Shown here: piece after piece, positions 44,183 to 52,936 of the stretch
How the letters are laid out: each line of letters begins with the position of its first letter
How positions within the stretch are numbered: the first letter of the stretch is position 1
Source of the DNA: Oscillospiraceae bacterium
GTDB taxonomy: Bacteria > Bacillota > Clostridia > Oscillospirales > Ruminococcaceae
DNA: 60,660 bases
Direction of reading: 5' to 3'
Assembly: GCA_017505635.1 (NCBI GenBank)
Contig: JAFVOU010000024.1
Span: 1-60,660, forward strand
The notes under the pieces: model-generated
What the model was told of the DNA's origin: nothing
Seen by the model: the letters and a program-made list of their open reading frames with translations, nothing else
Databases searched by the model: none
Translations under genes and position numbers: made by a program

Positions 44183-44545
44183 TCAAAGTCCTGTATGTTT
44201 TTTTATTGCTTCGTAGGTAACATCACTTATGTGATGTTCCAGTCTGCATGCATCTTCGGCGGCAGTTTTGGCATCAACACCTATGCTTGTCAAAAACTTT
44301 GTAAGCAAGGTGTGACGGTTATATATTTTTTCGGCAACCTCTCTGCCGGCATCGGTAAGCACAATATGGCCGCCTTTTTCCACAACAATATAGCCGCCCT
44401 CTTTAAGAATGCCCATAGCGCGGCTTACACTTGGTTTGGAATAACCCATTTCTTCACATATATCTATCGAACGCACAACACCAAGCTTTTTGGTAAGCAC
44501 ATGTATGGTTTCGAGGTACATTTCGCCGGATTCCTGCAGATGCAT
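44183..44545 (-). CDS. DtxR/MntR family metal-dependent regulator
   Basis: A 120-residue iron- or manganese-responsive repressor. The N-terminal winged helix (ESGEMYLETIHVLTKKLG ... GYSKPSVSRAMGILKEGGYIVVE) and the metal-binding dimerisation helix with CRLEHHISD are intact; the C-terminal SH3-like domain of DtxR is absent, as in MntR and short IdeR-like proteins. It is divergent from feoA with 241 bases between. The palindromes at the feo promoter are its probable targets. Confidence 0.92.
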   Translation of the reverse strand: MHLQESGEMYLETIHVLTKKLGVVRSIDICEEMGYSKPSVSRAMGILKEGGYIVVEKGGHIVLTDAGREVAEKIYNRHTLLTKFLTSIGVDAKTAAEDACRLEHHISDVTYEAIKKHTGL

Positions 44546-44702
44546 AAAGTTCTCCTTTAAATCATAATATATTTAATAGAATATCATATTGAAAAATTAA
44601 AATCAAGTTGGATAAAATGCGCATATATCAGCAGAAAAAACAACACAGATTTGTTATATTTGAAGAATGTATGACAGATGGATTTTTATTGTAAAAAAAT
44701 GG

Positions 44703-44731
44703 TTGACAAATCAGTTAGCTTGTGGTAACTT
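44703..44731 (+). promoter_or_regulatory. feoA promoter
   Basis: Consensus TTGACA (44703-44708), 17-base spacer, TAACTT (44726-44731). The first operator lies in the spacer and the second just after the -10 element. Confidence 0.65.
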
Positions 44732-44754
44732 ATATATGGTTAGCAAAGGCTAAT
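44714..44754 (+). promoter_or_regulatory. pair of palindromic operators at the feoA promoter
   Basis: gttagcttgtggtaac (44714-44729) and gttagcaaaggctaat (44739-44754) share a 16-bp palindromic frame GTTAGCNNNNGSTAAC and start 25 bp apart. The same motif recurs before feoB. The form resembles DtxR/IdeR-family operators (TTAG...CTAA). Confidence 0.72.
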
Positions 44755-44786
44755 CGATAGAATCTGATTTTAAAGGAGAGAGAGTT

Positions 44787-44999
44787 ATGTGTCTGAACGA
44801 TGCCAATCTTGGTGAAGAATATATCATCAGAGATATCAATACAGAAGATGAAGAACTGGATGCATTTCTTTTTTCCCTTGGCTGTTACAGCGGTGAACCT
44901 ATCACTGTAGTTTCCCGTCGCAGAGGCACATGCGTTGTTTCTATCAAAGACGGCAGATACACAATAGACAATAATCTGGCAGCAGCTATATTAATCTGA
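44787..44999 (+). CDS. feoA: ferrous iron transport protein A
   Basis: A 70-residue SH3-like protein that regulates or assists FeoB. The segment GEEYIIRDINTEDEELDAFLFSLGCYSGEPITVVSRR followed by ...KDGRYTIDNNLAAAILI matches the FeoA fold. AGGAGAG precedes the ATG. It is separated from feoB by 138 bases that hold a weak terminator and a second operator pair. Confidence 0.9.
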   Translation: MCLNDANLGEEYIIRDINTEDEELDAFLFSLGCYSGEPITVVSRRRGTCVVSIKDGRYTIDNNLAAAILI

Positions 45000-45010
45000 T
45001 AAATTTAAAT

Positions 45011-45034
45011 AGTGATGAAAGTCACTGTTTTTTT
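45011..45034 (+). terminator. weak terminator between feoA and feoB
   Basis: Five-bp stem (45011-45015 with 45022-45026) before a run of eight or more T. The stem is short, so partial termination is the likelier role. Confidence 0.5.
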
Positions 45035-45043
45035 TACCACACA

Positions 45044-45079
45044 GTTAGCTTGGTCTAACTTGCGTTACCTGAAGCTAAC
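45044..45079 (+). promoter_or_regulatory. pair of palindromic operators upstream of feoB
   Basis: gttagcttggtctaac (45044-45059) and gttacctgaagctaac (45064-45079) repeat the 16-bp frame seen at the feoA promoter, starting 20 bp apart. They suggest a second regulated entry point for feoB; no clear -35/-10 pair is visible next to them. Confidence 0.68.
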
Positions 45080-45137
45080 TTAAAATTTGTTTTTTAAAAA
45101 ATATACATAAATTACAACATCAGGAGGTTGTATAAAA

Positions 45138-47135
45138 ATGAGAATTGCCTTAACAGGTAACCCTAACAGCGGCAAAACAACAATGTACAATGCCCTTACA
45201 GGCCGCACAGAACGTGTTGGCAACTGGGCAGGCGTTACAGTGGAAAAGAAAGAAGCACTGATAAAAAAAGCATTTTACGATGGTGAAGAAGAACTGGTTG
45301 CAGTTGACCTTCCGGGCGCGTACTCTATGTCTCCGTTCACAAGCGAAGAAAGCGTTACAAGAGATTATGTTAAAAATGAAAATCCTGATGTAATCATTAA
45401 CATTGTTGACGCAACAAACCTCAGCAGAAGCCTGTTCTTTACAACACAGTTGCTGGAACTTGGTGTTCCGATGGTTGTTGCGCTTAACAAAAGTGACGTA
45501 ACAGCAAAAAAAGAAACAGAAATCAATACAAAGCTTCTCAGCGAAAAACTTGGCTGTCCTGTAGTTGAAACTGTTTCCACAGCTTCATCCGACGAAGGTC
45601 TTAAAGAAGTTGTAAAGGTTGCGGTTTCACTTAAAGGCAAAAGCCAGAACGCACCATACATTCAGAGCGATGTTGATATGACAGACAAAGAAGCTGTTAA
45701 AGCTGCTGACAGAAAACGTTTTACATTTGTAAATGATATTGTAAAATCTGTTGAAAGCAGAAAAGTGTTTACAAAAGACGAAAACTTCGGTGACAAAATC
45801 GACGAAATACTTACAAACAAATGGCTTGGCATTCCAATCTTTGCTGTTGTGATGTTCCTTGTGTTTGATATTTCACAGTCCACATTCGGTCCTTTCCTTG
45901 CAGATACACTTGTTGGCTGGATTGAAAGCTTCCAGGCTATGGTTGCAGGTATGGTAGAAAACGCTTCCCCATTTGCACAGAGCCTCCTTGTTGACGGCAT
46001 TATCGGTGGTGTGGGTGCTGTTGTAGGCTTCCTTCCGCTTGTTATGGTAATGTATTTCCTTATTGCATTGCTTGAAGACTGCGGTTATATGGCACGTGTT
46101 TCCGTTGTTATGGACCCTATCTTCAAACGTGTAGGTCTCAGCGGTAAATCCATTATCCCTATGGTTATCGGCACAGGCTGTGCAATTCCTGGTGTTATGG
46201 CTTGCCGCACAATCCGCAACGAACGCGAACGCCGTGCAACAGCAATGCTTACACCATTTATGCCTTGCGGTGCTAAACTTCCTGTTATTGCGCTGTTCTC
46301 CGGTGCATTCTTTGCAGATGCATCCTGGGTTGGCACAACAATGTACTTTGCAGGCATCATGCTCATCTTCTTCGGTGCTTTGCTTGTAAACAAAATTGCA
46401 GGACATACATTCAAAAAGTCATTCTTTATTATGGAACTGCCTGAATACAAAGTTCCAAGCCTTAAACGTGCATTTATGTCCATGCTTGAACGCGGCAAGG
46501 ACTATATCATCAAAGCAGGTACAATCATTCTTGTATGCAACACAGTTGTTCAGATTATGCAGTCCTTCACATGGAACCTCAGCCTTGTTGAAGAAGGTAT
46601 GGAAGCAACATCCATTCTCGCTTCCATTGCAGCGCCAATCGGTGTTATTCTTGTTCCCATCTGCGGCATCGCAGCATGGCAGCTTGCAGCAGCTGCTGTA
46701 ACAGGCTTTATCGCCAAAGAAAACGTTGTAGGCACACTTGCAGTATGCTATGGTCTCACAAGTTTTATCGACACAGAAGAACTTGCACTTATGGGCGGCG
46801 CAAACGAAGTAGCAATGGTTATGGGTCTTACAAAGGCAGCAGCACTTGCGTTCCTTATGTTCAACCTCTTTACACCACCTTGTTTTGCAGCACTCGGTGC
46901 TATGAACAGCGAAATCAACGACCGAAAATGGTTCTGGGGCGGTGTTGCACTTCAGTTTGCAACAGGTTATACAGTGGCTTACCTTGTATATCAGATTGGC
47001 ACACTTATCACAACAGGCACTGTTGGCGCAGGCTTTGTTCCTGGTCTTGCAGCGGTTGCAGCAATTATTGCAGTTGTTGCTGTGCTTATCAGAAAAGCCG
47101 ATAAAAAAGCTGAATCAAAAAAAGTTAAAAACTAA
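45138..47135 (+). CDS. feoB: ferrous iron transport protein B
   Basis: Main ferrous iron importer in the cytoplasmic membrane, 665 residues. The N-terminal GTPase has G1 GNPNSGKTTMYNALTG, switch II VDLPGAYSM and LNKSD; the membrane part has the FeoB core motifs GCAIPGVMACRTIRNERERRATAMLTPFMPCGAKLPV and GFIAKENVVGTLAVCYG with the conserved Cys residues. AGGAGG precedes the ATG. The C-terminus is Lys-rich. Confidence 0.97.
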   Translation: MRIALTGNPNSGKTTMYNALTGRTERVGNWAGVTVEKKEALIKKAFYDGEEELVAVDLPGAYSMSPFTSEESVTRDYVKNENPDVIINIVDATNLSRSLFFTTQLLELGVPMVVALNKSDVTAKKETEINTKLLSEKLGCPVVETVSTASSDEGLKEVVKVAVSLKGKSQNAPYIQSDVDMTDKEAVKAADRKRFTFVNDIVKSVESRKVFTKDENFGDKIDEILTNKWLGIPIFAVVMFLVFDISQSTFGPFLADTLVGWIESFQAMVAGMVENASPFAQSLLVDGIIGGVGAVVGFLPLVMVMYFLIALLEDCGYMARVSVVMDPIFKRVGLSGKSIIPMVIGTGCAIPGVMACRTIRNERERRATAMLTPFMPCGAKLPVIALFSGAFFADASWVGTTMYFAGIMLIFFGALLVNKIAGHTFKKSFFIMELPEYKVPSLKRAFMSMLERGKDYIIKAGTIILVCNTVVQIMQSFTWNLSLVEEGMEATSILASIAAPIGVILVPICGIAAWQLAAAAVTGFIAKENVVGTLAVCYGLTSFIDTEELALMGGANEVAMVMGLTKAAALAFLMFNLFTPPCFAALGAMNSEINDRKWFWGGVALQFATGYTVAYLVYQIGTLITTGTVGAGFVPGLAAVAAIIAVVAVLIRKADKKAESKKVKN

Positions 47136-47150
47136 AGGAGTTCTGACAGT

Positions 47151-47315
47151 ATGACAGATATAATTGTAATTGCAGTTGTGGCTGCTATTGTTGGCGCTGC
47201 CTCGGCTTACATATATAAAGCAAAGAAAAACGGTGCAAGATGTGTGGGCTGTTCCCACGCGGGTGTGTGCGGCAAGGCTCATAACGAGTGCAGCTGTCAT
47301 ACAGAATACAAATAA
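47151..47315 (+). CDS. FeoB-associated Cys-rich membrane protein
   Basis: A 54-residue protein with one N-terminal helix (IIVIAVVAAIVGAASAYIY) and a C-terminal Cys cluster (CVGC, then VC, CSC) typical of the small FeoB-associated proteins, which may deliver or bind iron at the membrane. AAGGAG at 47135-47140 lies ten bases before the ATG. It begins 15 bases after feoB and is followed by a terminator. Confidence 0.9.
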   Translation: MTDIIVIAVVAAIVGAASAYIYKAKKNGARCVGCSHAGVCGKAHNECSCHTEYK

Positions 47316-47326
47316 TATAACTGTTA

Positions 47327-47364
47327 AGCGGTACGGCAAATTTAATGCTGTGCCGCTGTTTTTT
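47327..47364 (+). terminator. terminator of the feo operon
   Basis: Twelve-bp stem with two G-U pairs (47327-47338 with 47346-47357) followed by six T. Confidence 0.87.
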
Positions 47365-47396
47365 GTGAACAATAGCAGAAATTTTTGCAACAAAAG

Positions 47397-47425
47397 TTGA
47401 CTTATCAACGTTATTGTAGTAAGAT
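47397..47425 (+). promoter_or_regulatory. promoter of marR-degV
   Basis: TTGACT (47397-47402), 17-base spacer, TAAGAT (47420-47425). An imperfect inverted repeat tccgatgt ... atgtcgga (47436-47443 with 47453-47460) lies just downstream and could be the MarR operator. Confidence 0.62.
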
Positions 47426-47478
47426 ATTTCTTGGTCCGATGTGTGTTTAATATGTCGGAAAAGAAAAGGAGACTTTAA

Positions 47479-47934
47479 ATGACAGACAGATATCAGCAGT
47501 TTTCTTATATAGTATCTGTTATTAATCGTCAGATTCAGAAAATTGAACGTGATGAAATGGTCAAACACGGTTACAAGGGTGCTTTTGCACAGTACCTTAT
47601 GGCTATGAGGCGCAATCCTGCAGGAGTTACTTCTGCACAGCTGAGCGAAATGTGCGACAAGGACAAAGCGGCAGTTTCCCGTGTAATAACCGAAATGACA
47701 GAAAAAGGGCTGGTTGTGCGTAAAAGTGCCAACGAAACACTTTACCGCGCAAAGATTACTCTTACACAAAAGGGTATGGAAATTGCAGACTATATTGCAA
47801 AACAGGGTGCTGCAGCGGTTGCTGCTGTAAACAACGAACTTTCAAAAGAAGAACTTAAAATATTCTACTCAAATTTGGATTATATAGCAGACAAACTGCA
47901 TATCATTTCCAAAGACGGAATACCTGAAAAATAA
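47479..47934 (+). CDS. MarR family transcriptional regulator
   Basis: A 151-residue winged-helix regulator. The region PAGVTSAQLSEMCDKDKAAVSRVITEMTEKGLVVRK is the recognition part and the wing follows (YRAKITLTQKGMEIA). The ligand is unknown. It is followed 26 bases later by a DegV-family gene that is probably co-transcribed, and the palindrome at 47436-47460 suggests self-regulation. A ribosome-binding AAGGAG lies before the ATG. Confidence 0.9.
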   Translation: MTDRYQQFSYIVSVINRQIQKIERDEMVKHGYKGAFAQYLMAMRRNPAGVTSAQLSEMCDKDKAAVSRVITEMTEKGLVVRKSANETLYRAKITLTQKGMEIADYIAKQGAAAVAAVNNELSKEELKIFYSNLDYIADKLHIISKDGIPEK

Positions 47935-47960
47935 ATACTTTTTATAAAAGGAGATATATA

Positions 47961-48803
47961 ATGGGCGTAAGAATTATCATTGACTCTACAGTAAATGTAA
48001 AAAAAGAACTGGACAACAGATTTCCTGTTGTGCCTCTCACAATAAATTTTGGCAGCGAAAGTTATGCAGACAATGTGGAGATGGACCACAATACATTTTA
48101 TAAAAAACTTGTGGAAAGCGAAGTGCTGCCAACAACAAGTCAGCCTACACCTGATGCTTTTGCAAAAGCATTTGAAGAAGCAGTAAATGCAGGCGATGAG
48201 GTTGTGCTTATAACAATTTCTTCCAGACTTTCCGGTACATATCAGAGCGCAAATATTGCAGCGGCAGATTTTGAAGGCAAAGTTTTTGTTGTGGACAGCT
48301 ATACAGTAACAATAGGTGCAGGCATACTTGTGGAAAGAGCTGTTGAACTTGCAGACGAAGGCAAAACAGCTGCTGAAATTGCTGAAATACTTGAAAAAGA
48401 AAAAGAGAATATCCGTGTTTTCGCAGTGGTTGACACACTGGAATATCTCAAAAAAGGCGGCCGTGTTTCTGCGGCAGTTGCATTTGCAGGCGGACTTCTG
48501 AACTTTAAACCTGTTATCGCTATTGCCGACGGTGTTGTGCAGTCCATTACAAAAGGCCGCGGCAACAAGCAGGCAAACCAGCTTATGAATGCAGAAGTTG
48601 AAAAAAGCGGAACTGTTGATTTTGAAAAACCGTTCCTCATCGGCTACACAGGTGCAGATGACAGTCTTATGCACACATATATTGCAGATTATGCAAATAT
48701 GTGGGGCGGCGATGCAGAAAAAATCAACACAGCACAGATTGGCAGTGTTGTAGGTACACATGCAGGGCCTGGCGCAGTTGCAGTTGCATATTTTGTTAAA
48801 TAA
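47961..48803 (+). CDS. DegV family fatty-acid-binding protein
   Basis: A 280-residue two-domain protein. DegV/FakB proteins bind a fatty acid and present it to the kinase FakA. RIIIDSTVNVKKEL, the TTSQPTPDAF loop and the ITISSRLSGTYQSANIAA loop line the lipid site, and the C-terminal domain shows GRVSAAVAFAGGLLNFKPVIAI. No FakA gene is in the window. AAAGGAG precedes the ATG. Confidence 0.93.
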   Translation: MGVRIIIDSTVNVKKELDNRFPVVPLTINFGSESYADNVEMDHNTFYKKLVESEVLPTTSQPTPDAFAKAFEEAVNAGDEVVLITISSRLSGTYQSANIAAADFEGKVFVVDSYTVTIGAGILVERAVELADEGKTAAEIAEILEKEKENIRVFAVVDTLEYLKKGGRVSAAVAFAGGLLNFKPVIAIADGVVQSITKGRGNKQANQLMNAEVEKSGTVDFEKPFLIGYTGADDSLMHTYIADYANMWGGDAEKINTAQIGSVVGTHAGPGAVAVAYFVK

Positions 48804-48818
48804 TTTAATACAAATATA

Positions 48819-48852
48819 AAAATACCACAGACGAAGGTCTGTGGTATTTTGC
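48819..48852. terminator. terminator between degV and the MATE gene
   Basis: Perfect 14-bp stem (48819-48832 with 48837-48850) with a GAAG loop; A- and T-runs on the two sides allow use in both directions. Confidence 0.92.
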
Positions 48853-48901
48853 TTTAAGGAAAAGTATATTTCAAATTTTGCATCAGATTTGACAATCCAC
48901 A

Positions 48902-50266
48902 CTATTGATTCAATTTCAGCATTGCCTTGCGGAACTCTCTTGTAAACAGAATAACTGTACAGCTTACAGCTATTATATCTGCAACAGGTTCGGCAAGGAA
49001 AACAGCAGTGGTCTTGTCGTTGATAAATGTAGGAAGAATATAGATAAGCGGGATAAGCAGAATTATCTTTCTCAGCAGGGCAAGGAACAGACTGCATTTT
49101 GCATTGCCAAGAGCTATGAAGGTCTGCTGGCAGGCAATCTGTGCACCGAACACACAGTTTACAGCCATATAAATTCTCAAAGCTTTGCCTGCAAACTGAA
49201 CAAGTTCCGGATTGCTGTTGAACAGCTTTACAAAGCTGTGCGGAGTAAGCATAACCAGTGCCCACATCAAAAAGCTGTACACAAGGCAGCAGACAAGTGT
49301 AAGGCGGAATGCTTTTTTTACCCTGGAGGCATTTTTTGCACCATAGTTATAGCTGATTATAGGCTGGCTGCCCTGACACAGCCCCTGCAGAGGGAGAATG
49401 GAAAAGGTCATTACGCTTGTCAGAATGGTCATACTGCCAACGGCGATATCACCGCCGTATTTAAGCAAAGAGGAGTTGAAACACACCGAGATAAGGCTTT
49501 CGGTTGCCTGCATAATAAACGGCGCAAGGCCAAGTGCCATACACGGCAAAAACACTTTCGGGTCGGGCACAAGGTTTCTGCGGCGGATTTTAAGTTCGGT
49601 TTTTTCACCGGTGAGAAATTTTAAAATCCAAAGCATGGATACAGCCTGGCTGATAATTGTTGCAAGGGCGGCACCTCTGACACCCATATTCAGCCCAAAA
49701 ATAAAAACAGGGTCAAGAACAAGGTTGAGCACAGCACCGATAAGCACTGTAAGCATACTGATTTTTGCAAAGCCCTGTGCGCTGATAAATGCATTAAGCC
49801 CCAATGTAAGCTGAACAAAAACAGTGCCAAAGCTGTATATTTTAAAATAATCAAGTGCATATCCTATTGTGTTTGCACTTGCACCGAAGGTGAGAAGAAT
49901 AGGTTCTGCAAAAAATCCGAAAACTGCTGTAAGCACAAGGGATACTGCTATAAGCAGGGTAAAGCTGTTGCCAAGAATTTTTTCGGCACTGTCGCGGTCA
50001 CCCTTGCCCATAAAAATAGATGCCCTCGGTGCAGAGCCCATACCTACAAGTGCGGCAAAGGCGGAGATAATCATAATCAGCGGAAAACACACCCCAACGC
50101 CGGTAAGAGCAAGGTCGCCAACTTCCGCAATGTGACCGATAAATATACGGTCTACCATATTGTATAAAAGGTTTACAATCTGTGCTGCAATTGCAGGGGC
50201 AGAAAGTTTAAGCAGCAGTCTGCCCACAGATTCTTCTGCAAGAGCACGGGACTGATTGTTGTTCAT
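48902..50266 (-). CDS. MATE family efflux transporter
   Basis: Twelve-helix multidrug and toxic compound exporter, 454 residues, driven by sodium or protons. The N-terminus (GRLLLKLSAPAIAAQIVNLLYNMVDRIFIGH) and the internal repeat in the second half (MALGLAPFIMQATESLISVCFNSSL, GLCQGSQPIISYNYGA) are typical of the DinF/MepA-like branch. The substrate is unknown. The 285 bases upstream to nifS are AT-rich, with only a small hairpin near 50325-50340 and no gene. Confidence 0.92.
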   Translation of the reverse strand: MNNNQSRALAEESVGRLLLKLSAPAIAAQIVNLLYNMVDRIFIGHIAEVGDLALTGVGVCFPLIMIISAFAALVGMGSAPRASIFMGKGDRDSAEKILGNSFTLLIAVSLVLTAVFGFFAEPILLTFGASANTIGYALDYFKIYSFGTVFVQLTLGLNAFISAQGFAKISMLTVLIGAVLNLVLDPVFIFGLNMGVRGAALATIISQAVSMLWILKFLTGEKTELKIRRRNLVPDPKVFLPCMALGLAPFIMQATESLISVCFNSSLLKYGGDIAVGSMTILTSVMTFSILPLQGLCQGSQPIISYNYGAKNASRVKKAFRLTLVCCLVYSFLMWALVMLTPHSFVKLFNSNPELVQFAGKALRIYMAVNCVFGAQIACQQTFIALGNAKCSLFLALLRKIILLIPLIYILPTFINDKTTAVFLAEPVADIIAVSCTVILFTREFRKAMLKLNQ

Positions 50267-50472
50267 AAAACACCTCGTTAAACTAAAATAAAAAAACGTC
50301 TTGCAGGCGGTTTAAACACCCGAAGACAGTAAAAGACTGTATTTGTACGCATACAATTTTATCCCTGCGGCACTTTAAAGTCAATGGATAATCTGTGAAA
50401 AATAAAAGTCCGACATGTTATTGCGGCAGGTTAACCTGTACATACAGCACTGCATAATATATAAATAAATAA

Positions 50473-50501
50473 TTTACTATTTGTAAAATATATGATACAA
50501 T
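50473..50501 (+). promoter_or_regulatory. promoter of nifS-thiI
   Basis: TTTACT (50473-50478), 17-base spacer, TACAAT (50496-50501) with an extended TGA element before it; 50 bases upstream of nifS. Confidence 0.6.
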
Positions 50502-50551
50502 AATAAATTAGGAAAAAGTATTCATTTTTAATTTACACAAGAGGTTACACA

Positions 50552-51688
50552 ATGATTTACCTTGACAATGCAGCTACAACACCTGTTGACCCACAGGTTG
50601 CACAGGTTATAGCAGACAGCCTTAAAAACGACTTTGCAAATCCGTCTTCACTTTACAAAATCGGTGCGCAGAGCGAATATAAAATTGCCGCAGCACGCAA
50701 AACAGTTGCCGACTGCCTTGGCGCAAAAGAGGACGAAGTTTACTTTACTTCCTGCGCAAGCGAAAGCAACAATATTGCAATCTACGGCCTTGCCACAGCC
50801 CGCAAAAACTGGGCAAACAAAATTGTTACCACAGGTTACGAGCATCCTGCAGTGCGCAAACCACTTGCAAACCTTGCAGAATACGGCTTTACAGTTGTAA
50901 ATGTCAACCCAAAGGATGACGGCAATATAAATCCGCAGGATATTATAGATGCGGTGGACAGCAAAACAGCACTGGTTACACTTATACACGTCAACAACGA
51001 AACAGGTGCTGTGCTGGATATAAAAACACTGTGCGATAAAATCAAAGAAAAAAACAAACGCACAGTTATCCACATCGACGCCACACAGTCCTTTATGAAA
51101 CTGCCATTTGATGTAAGCAAAATACAGTGCGATTCAATGGCATTCAGCGGACATAAAATTTATGCACCAAAAGGTGTGGGTGGTCTGTACCTTAAAAAAG
51201 GCACAAACATCAAAACCGTTATGGCAGGCGGCGGACAGGAAAAAGGTCTGCGCGCAGGCACAGAGAATATCCACTACATACTTGGCTTTGCAAAGGCCTG
51301 TCAGCTGCTGCAGCCGGATATGCGCCGCAACCTTGCAAAGTTTGCACAGCTTAAGGCTCATCTTTTAAACGGTCTTGCACAGTTTGACAACGTTATGATC
51401 AACAGTCCGGACAATGCTGTGCCTTATACAGTAAATTTCTCATTTATGAACTACCGCAGCGAAACTTTGCTGCATTTTCTTGAAGCTGACGAAATTTACA
51501 TCTCATCGGGTTCAGCCTGTTCAAAAGGTGCGGCAAGCCACACCCTTACAGCCATGGGTGTTGATGCAAAACGTATCGACAGTTCAATCCGCGTAAGCTT
51601 CGGCATACACACAACAGAAGAAGATATAGACACATTTGTTGCGGCACTCAAATCCGCACAGGAAAAATTACAGAAGGTGAAAAGATAA
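50552..51688 (+). CDS. nifS: cysteine desulfurase
   Basis: Pyridoxal-phosphate enzyme that takes sulfur from cysteine, 378 residues. The N-terminus IYLDNAATTPVDP, the PLP-binding Lys in FSGHKIYAPKGVG and the persulfide Cys in SSGSACSKGAA are all present. It belongs to the NifS/IscS class. Its stop overlaps the thiI start by one base, so it is very probably the dedicated sulfur donor of ThiI, as in Bacillus NifZ-ThiI pairs. Confidence 0.94.
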   Translation: MIYLDNAATTPVDPQVAQVIADSLKNDFANPSSLYKIGAQSEYKIAAARKTVADCLGAKEDEVYFTSCASESNNIAIYGLATARKNWANKIVTTGYEHPAVRKPLANLAEYGFTVVNVNPKDDGNINPQDIIDAVDSKTALVTLIHVNNETGAVLDIKTLCDKIKEKNKRTVIHIDATQSFMKLPFDVSKIQCDSMAFSGHKIYAPKGVGGLYLKKGTNIKTVMAGGGQEKGLRAGTENIHYILGFAKACQLLQPDMRRNLAKFAQLKAHLLNGLAQFDNVMINSPDNAVPYTVNFSFMNYRSETLLHFLEADEIYISSGSACSKGAASHTLTAMGVDAKRIDSSIRVSFGIHTTEEDIDTFVAALKSAQEKLQKVKR

Positions 51689-52869
51689 TGAAACAGTTGA
51701 TTATATGCTATCTTGGCGAAGTTTGCCTCAAAGGTCTCAACAAAAGCACTTTTGAAGCACAGCTTATGAAAACTATCCGCAGACGCATCCGCAACCTTGG
51801 CCAGTTCAAGGTTTACAAAGCACAGAGCACAATCTATGTTGAGCCACAGGACGAATACAGCGATGTGGACACAGCATACGACAAAATCAAAAAAATCTTT
51901 GGTATTGCAACAATCAGCAAAGCTGTTGTAGTTGAAAAAGATTTTGAAGTTATTGCAAAAACAGCAGTTGAATACCTTGGCGAAACACTTGCAAATGCAA
52001 AGACATTCAAGGTTACAGCAAAACGTGCAGACAAAGCATTTCCAATGCAGTCTCCCGAAATTTCCCGTCAGCTTGGCGGCAGAATTCTCAGCAAATACCA
52101 CCACCTTAAAGTTGATGTAAACAACCCTGAAGTTACAGTAATGGTAGAAATCCGTGACTTCGGTGCATACATCCACGGCGGCAAGGAACAGGCTGCAGGC
52201 GGTATGCCGGTTTCCACAAGCGGCAAAGGTGCGCTTATGCTGTCCGGCGGTATCGACAGCCCTGTTGCAGCATATATGATGGCAAAACGCGGTATGAAAA
52301 TTATGGCTGTTCACTTTGCTTCCCCGCCATATACAAGTGAACGCGCAAGACAGAAGGTTATTACACTCTGCGAAAAATTCAAGGAATACACAGGCGATGT
52401 AAATCTCCACATTGTTCCTTTCACAGTTCCGCAGGAATACATCCGCGACAAAGGTGTGCCGGAACTTTTCACAGTGCTTATGCGCCGCAGTATGATGCGT
52501 ATTACAGAAAAAATTGCCGAAGCAAACGGTGCCGAAGCTATCATCACAGGCGAAAGCCTTGCACAGGTTGCTTCACAGACACTGCGTGCAATCAAAGCAA
52601 CAGACTGTTCTGTCGAAATGCCAATCCTTCGTCCTGTAATCGGTATGGACAAAAACGAAATCACAGAAATTGCAAGAAAGATTGATACCTTCGAAACATC
52701 AATTCTTCCTTTCGAAGATTGCTGTACAATCTTTACACCAAGCCATCCTAAAACAAAACCAAGCCTTGAAGAAATTCTCGAAGCAGAAAAAAATATGGAT
52801 ATGGATGTTCTGCGCAGACTTGAAGACGAAGCAATGGCAGAAACAGAAGTTGTATTTGTAAACGTTTAA
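51688..52869 (+). CDS. thiI: tRNA 4-thiouridine synthetase ThiI
   Basis: Makes 4-thiouridine at position 8 of tRNA and may serve thiamine synthesis. A ferredoxin-like and THUMP N-terminus (to about residue 165) precedes the PP-loop ATP pyrophosphatase with SGGIDSPVAAYMMAKRG. At 393 residues it lacks the C-terminal rhodanese domain of Escherichia coli ThiI, the usual state in Firmicutes, where the paired desulfurase supplies sulfur directly. Confidence 0.95.
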   Translation: MKQLIICYLGEVCLKGLNKSTFEAQLMKTIRRRIRNLGQFKVYKAQSTIYVEPQDEYSDVDTAYDKIKKIFGIATISKAVVVEKDFEVIAKTAVEYLGETLANAKTFKVTAKRADKAFPMQSPEISRQLGGRILSKYHHLKVDVNNPEVTVMVEIRDFGAYIHGGKEQAAGGMPVSTSGKGALMLSGGIDSPVAAYMMAKRGMKIMAVHFASPPYTSERARQKVITLCEKFKEYTGDVNLHIVPFTVPQEYIRDKGVPELFTVLMRRSMMRITEKIAEANGAEAIITGESLAQVASQTLRAIKATDCSVEMPILRPVIGMDKNEITEIARKIDTFETSILPFEDCCTIFTPSHPKTKPSLEEILEAEKNMDMDVLRRLEDEAMAETEVVFVNV

Positions 52870-52936
52870 CAGACATTCTGATAAAAAAGGCTTTTAAAAG
52901 CCTCAGAAGTAAAAAGCTAAAGAAAGGGTGAAAACC

